From positions 1 to 51,013 of the forward strand of contig NZ_JAIOJZ010000055.1 in NCBI RefSeq assembly GCF_020404845.1: a DNA stretch of 51,013 nucleotides, written 5' to 3'. Below the pieces are notes generated by a model. That model did no database searches and was not told the DNA's origin. It saw nothing but the letters and a program-made list of their open reading frames with translations. Positions 33,731 to 40,528 of this stretch are shown one piece after another. This stretch comes from Streptomyces hyderabadensis. Lineage in GTDB: Bacteria > Actinomycetota > Actinomycetes > Streptomycetales > Streptomycetaceae. How positions within the stretch are numbered: position 1 is the first letter of the stretch; each line of letters starts with the position of its first letter. The translations under genes were made by a program, and so were the position numbers.

Positions 33731-33735
33731 CCACC

Positions 33736-34755
33736 ATGTCTGTGGAACAGCGACCGGGACCGGTGGGATTCGGCGTGCTCGGTTGCGCCGACATCGCGTG
33801 GCGGCGGACACTGCCGGCGATGCGGGCCGAGCCCTCCGTCGACATACGCGCTGTGGCGAGCCGCGACCCGGCGAAGGCCGAGCGATTCACCGGCCGATTC
33901 GGCGGAGCAGCCGTAAAAGGCTATGCGGAACTGCTGAAGCGGGACGACGTGGACGCCGTCTATATTCCGCTGCCCGCCGCATTGCACACCGAGTGGGTGG
34001 AGCGGGCGCTGCTCGCGGGCAAACACGTCCTCGCCGAAAAGCCGCTCACCACCCGGGCGCCGGAGACCGCCCGCCTTTTCGACCTCGCGAGCGAACGCGG
34101 GTGCCTGCTGCTGGAGAACATGATGTTCCTGCATCATCCGCAGCATCGCCGCGTCGACGAACTCGTCTCCGGCGGAGCAATCGGTGAACTCCGCTCCTTC
34201 GAGAGCACGTTCACGATTCCGCCGAGGCCGCCTGAGGACCCCCGCTACCTGCCCGACGTCGGGGGCGGCTCCCTGGTGGACATTGGGGTCTATCCGCTCC
34301 GTGCCGCACTGCGCTTCGTCGGGGGGCGCCTGCGTCTGGTGGGCGGGGCGCTCCGCGTCGAGCGGGCGCGGGGCGCCGTGGTGGGCGGCAGCGTGCTGCT
34401 GTCCGACCCGGCCGGGGTCACGGCGCAGCTCCACTTCGGCATGGAGCACTCCTACTGCAGCGCCTACGAGCTGCGGGGCTCGTCCGGGCGCCTCCGGCTC
34501 GACCGGGCCTTCACGCCGCCGCCGGACCATCGGCCCACCGTGTGGGTCGAGCGGCAGAACGGGGCCGAGGAGATCTCCCTTCCCGCGGGAGACCAGTTCG
34601 CGAACATCGTCGCCGCCTTCGCCGCCGCCGTACTGTCCGGCGACGGCGGTGGCGGCGTCGCCCGGGACCTGGCCGCCCAGAACGCGGACTCGCTCCGCCA
34701 GGCCGAGCTCGTCGATGCCATCCGCGACGGGTCCGAGTACGCGTACACGTCCTGA
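33736..34755 (+). CDS. NDP-hexose 3-ketoreductase (Gfo/Idh/MocA family)
   Basis: 339 residues. The N-terminal Rossmann fold is VGFGVLGCADIAWRRTLPAM, the family catalytic motif is LAEKPLTTRAPE (Lys about residue 101), and GGGSLVDIGVYPLRAALRFV supplies the Asp and Tyr of the substrate site. Enzymes of this kind reduce the unstable 3-keto product of the 2,3-dehydratase (5427-6818) to give the 2,6-dideoxy-4-ketosugar. It stands alone between two divergent or convergent gene pairs, far from its partner, but a cluster of this sort needs exactly this step. Confidence 0.88.
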   Translation: MSVEQRPGPVGFGVLGCADIAWRRTLPAMRAEPSVDIRAVASRDPAKAERFTGRFGGAAVKGYAELLKRDDVDAVYIPLPAALHTEWVERALLAGKHVLAEKPLTTRAPETARLFDLASERGCLLLENMMFLHHPQHRRVDELVSGGAIGELRSFESTFTIPPRPPEDPRYLPDVGGGSLVDIGVYPLRAALRFVGGRLRLVGGALRVERARGAVVGGSVLLSDPAGVTAQLHFGMEHSYCSAYELRGSSGRLRLDRAFTPPPDHRPTVWVERQNGAEEISLPAGDQFANIVAAFAAAVLSGDGGGGVARDLAAQNADSLRQAELVDAIRDGSEYAYTS

Positions 34756-34783
34756 GCCGCGCCTGCCGGGCCGCGTCGTACGT

Positions 34784-34816
34784 GTCCGGCCGACGCGTCG
34801 AACGCGTCGGCCGGAC
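34784..34816. terminator. Perfect 15-base hairpin, bidirectional terminator
   Basis: Arms GTCCGGCCGACGCGT and ACGCGTCGGCCGGAC surround a 3-base loop. It lies between the convergent 3-ketoreductase (ends 34755) and secreted hydrolase (ends 34832) genes. There is no T-run, as is normal for actinomycete terminators. Confidence 0.8.
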
Positions 34817-34831
34817 AGCGGGACAGGCCGC

Positions 34832-35881
34832 CTACGGAGCCGCGATGCCCTTGGCCCACTGCAGCATCAGGGCGCTCGTGACCGGCGCGGTCGTCGCCAG
34901 CGCCAGATCGTGACCCGTCTGCGGGATCATCGCCACCTTGAGCTTCGCCTCCGGCAGGTAGAACTGCGACTCGTGGGCGAGCACGCTGTCCGGGTCGTCA
35001 CAGTCGTACGCGGTCACCCCCTGGCACTCCAGCCAGTCCTGCGCGCCCGCGACGACGAGCACCGGCACCTTGATCCCGTAGGGCGGAGCCGCCGGCTGGG
35101 TCACCGCGACCGGCTGGACGTCCTTGGTCTCCTCGTCCTTCGCCACCACCGCCGGGTCGGTCGTGGCCGGGTAGTAGAACATGGAGCCGCGCGTGCCCGG
35201 CTTGGTGGTCAAGTACCCGTTGTCGTAGCCGCTGTCCGCGAACTTCGGGTCCTGCACCGCCGGATACGTGTTGGCGCTCACGATCGCGGCGTGATCCGGA
35301 TTGTGGCTGTTCAGCGCGCTGGTGAGGATCGCCCCGTCCACGTCGCCGTAGCGCGGTATCTCGCGCCACGCGTAGAACGAGCCGAGCGCGTGTCCCACCC
35401 AGAGCACCTTCTCGAACGCCTGCCCGCCGACCGTTCCGTCGCGCAGGGCGGTGATGGCGTCGTGCAGCGCGACGGTCCCGGCGTCCCCGGTGACCACGCT
35501 GCTGAGCGGGTGGGAGCTGTTGCCCGAGCCGATCGGGTCCACGTTGAAGGTGGCGTACCCGGCTGCCACGGCATGGCGCACGTAGGAGTAATAGCCGTTG
35601 CCGACCGGGAAATCCCAATAGGCGTGATTGTAGAACCCGCCGTGCACGAGGAACTGCACGGTGGTGGGGTGGCGGTCGGCGGGCCGGCACAGCTCGCCCC
35701 ACATGGTTTCGGTCGCCTCGCCCGAATCGGAGAGACGGACCGGCAGCTCGTACGACGTGCAACTCACGCCTCGCGTCGCCTCGTCCGCCGCCGTGGCGGG
35801 CGTGGTCGTGGCGACGAGGCCGGTGACCGTCATGAGCGCCGCTATGAGTAAGTATTTCCAGGATGCATGTCTGACTGACAC
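34832..35881 (-). CDS. Secreted alpha/beta-hydrolase-fold protein lacking the nucleophilic serine
   Basis: 349 residues. The first 35 form a Sec signal peptide (basic RHASWK, hydrophobic YLLIAALMTVTGLVA, cleavage around ATA-AD). The mature part is an alpha/beta-hydrolase with VQFLVHGGFYNHAYWD (oxyanion region), VPVLVVAGAQDW (acid) and IPQTGHDLAL (His). The nucleophile elbow, normally G-x-S-x-G, reads VGHALGS, with Ala where Ser should be. The protein may be catalytically dead, a binding or sequestering protein, or a non-hydrolytic enzyme. Codon 11 is TTA (35849-35851), the only TTA codon I noticed in any gene here, so translation should depend on bldA. The GTG at 35881 has GGAG ten bases upstream. 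Confidence 0.75.
   Translation of the reverse strand: MSVRHASWKYLLIAALMTVTGLVATTTPATAADEATRGVSCTSYELPVRLSDSGEATETMWGELCRPADRHPTTVQFLVHGGFYNHAYWDFPVGNGYYSYVRHAVAAGYATFNVDPIGSGNSSHPLSSVVTGDAGTVALHDAITALRDGTVGGQAFEKVLWVGHALGSFYAWREIPRYGDVDGAILTSALNSHNPDHAAIVSANTYPAVQDPKFADSGYDNGYLTTKPGTRGSMFYYPATTDPAVVAKDEETKDVQPVAVTQPAAPPYGIKVPVLVVAGAQDWLECQGVTAYDCDDPDSVLAHESQFYLPEAKLKVAMIPQTGHDLALATTAPVTSALMLQWAKGIAAP
35849..35851 (-). promoter_or_regulatory. TTA leucine codon in the secreted hydrolase gene (bldA control point)
   Basis: The eleventh codon, inside the signal peptide, is TTA. In Streptomyces this codon is read only by the developmentally controlled bldA tRNA, so production of this protein should be delayed to the stage when that tRNA is active. 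I noticed no other in-frame TTA in this window. Confidence 0.7.
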
Positions 35882-35981
35882 AGAATCACTGCTCCGCAAC
35901 CGAAGTGAACGAATGGCACGGGGAGTTCCGGCGGCACCGGTCCCGGCCGGAGACCGGGCCGGAGACGGGAGTGGCGGCCGG

Positions 35982-36001
35982 AGTGGGCACCAGCCCACTA
36001 T
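35982..36001. promoter_or_regulatory. Putative operator, copy 1 (AGTGGGC-N4-GCCCACT)
   Basis: Seven-base perfect arms around a four-base spacer lie in the 276-base divergent gap between the secreted hydrolase and the glycosyltransferase. The same arms with the same spacer length, and the same following ATGG, recur at 40498-40519. This points to a common dimeric regulator. Confidence 0.65.
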
Positions 36002-36157
36002 GGGGCCTGTGTTCACCTTGTCAATAGCGCGCAGCTTCCCTTACCAGATATGTCCGTGCGGCGGTACCCCGATCAGCAAGGCTTGTCGCGACGGCCGCGG
36101 AGCGGCAACGCTGGGGGCCCACCGCCACATCTGCTGACGAGAATGGTCGGGTATCGG

Positions 36158-37348
36158 ATGCGCATACTGTTCATTCCGGCTTCCGCGCCGTCGCACTATT
36201 TCCCGATGGTGCCGCTGATGTGGGCCTGTCGTACCGCCGGTCACGACGTCTGCGTCGCCGCGCAGCCCTGGGGCGAATCGGTCGTCGTGAGTTCCGGGAT
36301 CTCGATGGTCACCATCGCCAGGTCCTTCGACATGACCGAGGAACTGGCGCGGCACCGGCGGAGGGGACCGGTCGCCACCGCGCCGGGCGCCCCGCCCGCG
36401 CTGTATCAGACGCTGGTCGACGCCCAGGTCCGCTTCGCCGTGGAGGCCGCGGACGACGTCGTTTCCCTGGCCCGCGACTGGCGTCCCGACCTGGTCGTCG
36501 CCGACCCGCTCGTGCTCGCCGCGCCCCTGGCGGCAGCGGCGGCTGACGCACCGCTGGTCCACCACCTCTGGGGCCCGGACCTGCTGCGCGGCTCCGGGTA
36601 CGGCTACCCGGGGTGCGGGATGGCGCCGGACGGCTGGCCCGGACCCCTGCGCGAGCTGTACGCCCGCCATGGCTGCGAGCCGCGCACCGAGAACGCCGTC
36701 ACGGCGGTCGATCCATGGCTGGAGAGCATGCAGATCTGCGAGATCCCGTCGCGGATCCCGCTGCGGTTCGTCCCCTACAACGGGACCAACGTGCTGCCGC
36801 CCCCGGTCCTCGCGCCCGCGAAGAAGCGGCGGGTGCTTCTCACCTGGGGCTCGATGCTGGTGATCAGGGACGGTATCGAGGCGTTCCCGGTCGCCGACGT
36901 CGTCAAGACGCTCCACGAGCACGACGTCGAGATCGTTCTGGCGGTCAAGGGAGCCGACCGCGGCCTGGTCCCCGACCTGCCCCCGGGGGCGACCGTGGTG
37001 GAGAACGTCCCCCTCAACGCGATCGTGTCGTCCTGCGACGCGGTCGTGCACCACGGCGGAGCGGGCACGATCATGACGGCCGCCTACTACGGGGTCCCGC
37101 AGCTCGGCGTCGCGGCCACGCGTGACGTGCAGACCTGCTGCGCCCGGCTCGCCGCGACGGGCGCCGGCATCGCGGTCAACAGGGAGGACGCGACCGTGGA
37201 CGCGCTCGCGAGCGCGGTCGCCTCCCTGCTGACCAGTGATCGCATCGGACCCGCCGCCACCGCGCTGCGCGGCGAGATCCTCGCCCAGCCGAGCCCCGCC
37301 GAGGTGACCGACCGTCTCGCCGTCCTCGCCGCCGGCTCCTCCCGGTAG
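36158..37348 (+). CDS. Deoxysugar glycosyltransferase (GT1 family)
   Basis: 396 residues from the ATG at 36158 (RILFIPASAPSHYFPMVPL), the typical start of actinobacterial natural-product glycosyltransferases; an ATG at 36143 is also possible and neither has a strong ribosome site. The C-terminal nucleotide-sugar domain carries RRVLLTWGSM and the donor-site motif VVHHGGAGTIMTAAYYGVPQ. It is the only glycosyltransferase in the cluster, so the product should carry one sugar, or one enzyme acts twice. It probably moves the trideoxysugar to a hydroxyl of the terpenoid. Confidence 0.9.
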   Translation: MRILFIPASAPSHYFPMVPLMWACRTAGHDVCVAAQPWGESVVVSSGISMVTIARSFDMTEELARHRRRGPVATAPGAPPALYQTLVDAQVRFAVEAADDVVSLARDWRPDLVVADPLVLAAPLAAAAADAPLVHHLWGPDLLRGSGYGYPGCGMAPDGWPGPLRELYARHGCEPRTENAVTAVDPWLESMQICEIPSRIPLRFVPYNGTNVLPPPVLAPAKKRRVLLTWGSMLVIRDGIEAFPVADVVKTLHEHDVEIVLAVKGADRGLVPDLPPGATVVENVPLNAIVSSCDAVVHHGGAGTIMTAAYYGVPQLGVAATRDVQTCCARLAATGAGIAVNREDATVDALASAVASLLTSDRIGPAATALRGEILAQPSPAEVTDRLAVLAAGSSR

Positions 37349-37353
37349 CCGAA

Positions 37354-37389
37354 GACCGCTCGGCGGGGCGTGCGCCCCTCCGAGCGGTC
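37354..37389. terminator. Bidirectional terminator hairpin between convergent genes
   Basis: Outer arms GACCGCTCGG and CCGAGCGGTC, with an inner GGGGCG/CGCCCC stem, lie between the glycosyltransferase stop (37348) and the 4-ketoreductase stop; the latter's stop codon (37388-37390) overlaps the 3' arm. Confidence 0.8.
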
Positions 37390-38323
37390 AGGAAGAGAGC
37401 GCGTCCGCCACGCCGGCGAGGCCGTCGTGCAGGCGGACGCGTGGCTGCCAGCCCGTGGCCGCGGAGAAGGACGACGGATCGGTGTGCACGTTCCCGAAGT
37501 CGGTGGTGTCCGCCCAGTCGGGCGGCGCCACGGTGACCACGGGCACGGGCGGGCGCCCGGTCCGCGCGGCGACGAGTTCGGCGAGCGTGCCGAACACCTC
37601 CCCGAGCCGCACCGACCGTCCGCTGCCCACCGGCCAGCTCGCGCCGCTGAGCGCCTCGGGCGCGCGCATCGCGGCGACGAAGGCGCGCGCCGCGTCCGTG
37701 ACGTGCACCAGGTCCCGCTCGACGGTGCCGTCGTGCCACATGGTGACGGGCTCGTCGGCGAAGGCCTTGCGGGCCATCGCGGCGACCACGCCGCGGCCCG
37801 TCGCCCCGGTCAGCGGGGTACGCCCGTAGACGGTGGCGGGACGGAGCGAGATCCCGCGTACCGTGCCGTTGCGGGTCGCCTCCCGGAGCAGCTTCTCGGC
37901 CGCGATCTTCTCCCGTACGTAGTCGTTGAGCGGTGCTCCCTCGGGGGCCGCCGCCTGGACGGTGCTGGCGAACACGACGACGGGCGGCTCGCCGCGCACG
38001 GAACGGGCCAGCGTGTCGAGCAGGCCCGTACCCAGCCGCTCGGACTCGCTGCCCGGCGCACGCCACGAGCGCCCGTCGGGCAGGTGGGCCGCCAGATGGA
38101 TGACGGCGTCCGCGCCGTCGACGGCGTCCCGCACCGCACGAGGATCGGTGAGGTCCGCGAGGTGTGTCTCGGCCGAGGAGGCCGGCAGCGGCAGTTTCCG
38201 TTCGCGGGAGACGAGGCGAAGGCGCACCGGTGCGTGGATGAGTTCGGCGGTGACCGCGGCGCCGAGAAAACCGGATGCGCCGAGTACGGCTACGAGCGGT
38301 CGGTTCCTGTTCGCGGGCAGCAC
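37388..38323 (-). CDS. NDP-4-keto-hexose reductase (extended SDR)
   Basis: 311 residues. The cofactor motif is VAVLGASGFLGAAVTAELIH, the catalytic Tyr/Lys pair is NDYVREKIAAE, and SLRPATVYGR matches the substrate loop of sugar epimerase/reductases. It resembles the 4-ketoreductases of the deoxysugar pathways (for example UrdR-like or EryBIV-like proteins). It should carry out the last reduction and so set C4: equatorial gives amicetose, axial gives rhodinose. The start is a GTG at 38323; rmlC lies 19 bases upstream on the same strand. Confidence 0.85.
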   Translation of the reverse strand: MLPANRNRPLVAVLGASGFLGAAVTAELIHAPVRLRLVSRERKLPLPASSAETHLADLTDPRAVRDAVDGADAVIHLAAHLPDGRSWRAPGSESERLGTGLLDTLARSVRGEPPVVVFASTVQAAAPEGAPLNDYVREKIAAEKLLREATRNGTVRGISLRPATVYGRTPLTGATGRGVVAAMARKAFADEPVTMWHDGTVERDLVHVTDAARAFVAAMRAPEALSGASWPVGSGRSVRLGEVFGTLAELVAARTGRPPVPVVTVAPPDWADTTDFGNVHTDPSSFSAATGWQPRVRLHDGLAGVADALSS

Positions 38324-38342
38324 GGTCGCTCCTCTCCGCCCG

Positions 38343-38918
38343 TCAGGCGGGGCCGGTACAGCGGGGGAGGATCCCGGACGCCGCCGCCTGTCGCAGACCC
38401 GGCGCGGCCCTGTCCTTGTCGGAGATGACCGGTTCCTCGGAAAGGTCCCAGGGCAGGGCGAGTTCGGGGTCCAGCGGGTTGACGTCGATCTGGGAGCCCG
38501 GCACGAACTGCTCCGCGCACAGGTAGGTGATCCGGGTGTCGTCGGTGAGCGCCTGGTAGGCGTGGCCGAGACCGGGGACGAGGAAGACCAGTTCGCCGGA
38601 GTCCTCGGTGAGGGGGGCGGCCTCGAACCTGCCGAAGGCCGGCGAGCCCACCCGCAGATCGACCACGACGTCGAGCACCGCGCCGCGCGCGCAGCTGATC
38701 AGCTTGGCCTCGCCGGAATCGCCTCCGGTGCCGTGGACGCCGCGGATCGTCGTGCGCCTGCTGACCGAGACGTTGCCCTGGCGGACCTGGAAGGGGAAGC
38801 CGGTCGCGCGCTGGAGCTCCTCGATCCGGAAGGCCTCGAAGAAACACCCGCGGCGGTCATGGTACTTGTCCGGGATGATGCGGAATGCGCCCGCGATGGC
38901 CATTTCCTTGATCTCCAA
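38343..38918 (-). CDS. rmlC: dTDP-4-keto-6-deoxyhexose 3,5- or 5-epimerase
   Basis: 191 residues with the cupin layout of RmlC: FRIIPDKYHDRRGCFFEAF near the start, the catalytic His in TIRGVHGTGG, DVVVDLRVGSPAFGRFE, then GLGHAYQALTDDTRITYLC with the active-site Tyr region. It converts the D-sugar to the L-series by epimerising C5. The start looks like TTG at 38918, giving EIKEMAIAGAFRI and placing GGAGG ten bases upstream; the ATG five codons later is possible. It heads a two-gene unit with the 4-ketoreductase. Confidence 0.88.
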   Translation of the reverse strand: MEIKEMAIAGAFRIIPDKYHDRRGCFFEAFRIEELQRATGFPFQVRQGNVSVSRRTTIRGVHGTGGDSGEAKLISCARGAVLDVVVDLRVGSPAFGRFEAAPLTEDSGELVFLVPGLGHAYQALTDDTRITYLCAEQFVPGSQIDVNPLDPELALPWDLSEEPVISDKDRAAPGLRQAAASGILPRCTGPA

Positions 38919-39218
38919 CGGTCGACCACCTCCGGTCCTCAGACGCCTGCACGCGTCATTGTGTGGAGAAAGTAAAATGCTGGTCATACGTTCTCCAATA
39001 TTCTGTTGGAAGAGTGGCCCGACGTCATCCCCTTATTTATTCGGGTTGTCTTTTCGAGTGACTTTCCGACCGGATTTTCTGGCTCATTCTTGACCAGCGG
39101 AAACGTGTACAGTGAAAGCTTCGGCCGCCGTCGATCCGCAACCACCCGCCACGGTCGTCCGCCTTTACCTGGGTTGGTCTGTTGATCAGGCGGGCATACG
39201 CTTGTTAGCGTCACGATC
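38919..39218. promoter_or_regulatory. AT-richer divergent intergenic region, rmlC / fourth P450
   Basis: 300 bases without a gene. Positions about 38975-39100 are clearly more AT-rich than the surroundings (runs such as TTATTTATT and ATTTTCT), unusual for this genome. It should hold the rmlC promoter leftward and the fourth P450 promoter rightward (see 39182-39211). Confidence 0.5.
39182..39211 (+). promoter_or_regulatory. Probable promoter of the fourth P450 gene, leaderless
   Basis: TTGATC (39182-39187), an 18-base spacer and TAGCGT (39206-39211) place the expected transcription start at or within a base or two of the ATG at 39219. No ribosome-binding sequence precedes that ATG. The same arrangement occurs at 40493-40522. 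Confidence 0.5.
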
Positions 39219-40448
39219 ATGGCTGAAATCCTGGGAACGACTTCCCCCGACCTGATTCGGCACGGGAATTCCGACGGCGGCACCACCCCGGGTTATACGG
39301 TGCCGGAGCAGGTCAATGAGATGTGGCGGGAAAAGCCAGTACGCAGATTCACGATGCGGGACGGCCGCGAAGCCTGGCTGGTGACCGGAATGGCCGAGGT
39401 GCGCACCGTCCTCGCCGATCCGCGGTTCAGCCGCGTCGAGGCGCGGCGGCTCGGCGCCGTGATGAGCCCGGCCGTGATCTTCACCAAGCCCGGCATCCTC
39501 GACCTGGACCCGCCGGAGCACACCCGGCTGCGCCGTCTGGTCGCCGGGGAGTTCAGCGCCCGCCGGATGCGCGGTCTCCGTCCCCGCATCCAGCGGATCG
39601 CCGACGAACTGATCGGGACGATGAAGGCGGCCGGGCCGCCCGCGGACCTGGCGGAGCAGCTCTCCTACCCCCTGCCGATCGCCGTGATCTGCGAGATCCT
39701 CGGCGTCCCCTACGCGGACCGGGAGCGCTTCCGCCTCTGGGCCGACCGCGTCAGCGCCCCTGGGACGCAGCCGCAGGAGGCGGTGGCGGCGCTGCGCTCC
39801 CTCTTCGACTACATGGGCGGGCTGGTCGACGACAAGCGCGCCCACCCGGACGGCAGCCTGCTGCACGGCCTGGTCACCGCCCGCGACGAGCAGGGCCGCC
39901 TCGACGACGAAGAGCTGGTCACCCTCGGCTGCGGTCTTCTGCTGGCCGGCTACGAGACGACCGCGACCATGCTCGGCAAGGGGCTGCTGGCACTGCTGGA
40001 CAACCCGGACCAGCTGGCCGTCGTGCGCCGCGACCCACGGGCCGTGCCCGGCGCGGTCAGCGAGGTGCTGCGCCACGTCACCCCCGGCGTCGACCCGCAC
40101 TCCGGGCTGATCCGCGCCACGACGGCCGACGTGGAACTGGGCGGCACCACCATCCCCGCCCACAGCGTGGTCGTCGCGTGCAACACGGCCGCCAACTTCG
40201 ACCCGGCGGCGTTTCGGGACCCGGACCGCTTCGACGTCACCCGTGAGGACGCCGCGGCGCATCTGGCATTCGGGCACGGGATGCACCGCTGTGTGGGTGC
40301 GCAGCTCGCCCAGATCGAACTGGAGGTCGCGTTCGCCGCCCTCTTCCCGGCGATCCCCGAACTGCGGCTCGCCGTCCCAGCCGACGAGATCACCTACACC
40401 CAGACCGCGCTCATCAGGGGTCTGCGCTCTCTTCCGGTCCTTTGGTGA
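39219..40448 (+). CDS. Cytochrome P450 (fourth of four)
   Basis: 409 residues. The I-helix is LLLAGYETTATMLG, the K-helix ExxR is SEVLRHV, and the haem loop is FGHGMHRCVGAQLAQIELE with Cys near residue 355. The N-terminus includes PVRRFTMRDGREAWLVTGM, as in CYP105/CYP107-like enzymes. It is probably a tailoring hydroxylase. It is separated from the next gene by 80 bases that carry a separate promoter, so it forms its own transcript. Confidence 0.93.
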   Translation: MAEILGTTSPDLIRHGNSDGGTTPGYTVPEQVNEMWREKPVRRFTMRDGREAWLVTGMAEVRTVLADPRFSRVEARRLGAVMSPAVIFTKPGILDLDPPEHTRLRRLVAGEFSARRMRGLRPRIQRIADELIGTMKAAGPPADLAEQLSYPLPIAVICEILGVPYADRERFRLWADRVSAPGTQPQEAVAALRSLFDYMGGLVDDKRAHPDGSLLHGLVTARDEQGRLDDEELVTLGCGLLLAGYETTATMLGKGLLALLDNPDQLAVVRRDPRAVPGAVSEVLRHVTPGVDPHSGLIRATTADVELGGTTIPAHSVVVACNTAANFDPAAFRDPDRFDVTREDAAAHLAFGHGMHRCVGAQLAQIELEVAFAALFPAIPELRLAVPADEITYTQTALIRGLRSLPVLW

Positions 40449-40492
40449 GTGCGGGGCGAGTGCCGGTCCATGCGGGGGGGTGCAACCCTGGG

Positions 40493-40522
40493 TTGACATA
40501 GTGGGCGCATGCCCACTATGGT
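40493..40522 (+). promoter_or_regulatory. Strong promoter overlapped by a palindromic operator (copy 2), leaderless methyltransferase transcript
   Basis: TTGACA (40493-40498), an 18-base spacer and TATGGT (40517-40522) form the best -35/-10 pair I saw in the window. A palindrome with arms ATAGTGGGC and GCCCACTAT around GCAT (40498-40519) fills the spacer and touches both boxes, so a bound regulator would block polymerase. The ATG at 40529 is only six bases past the -10 box and has no ribosome site, which points to a leaderless mRNA. The operator matches that at 35982-36001. Confidence 0.7.
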
Positions 40523-40528
40523 CATTCC

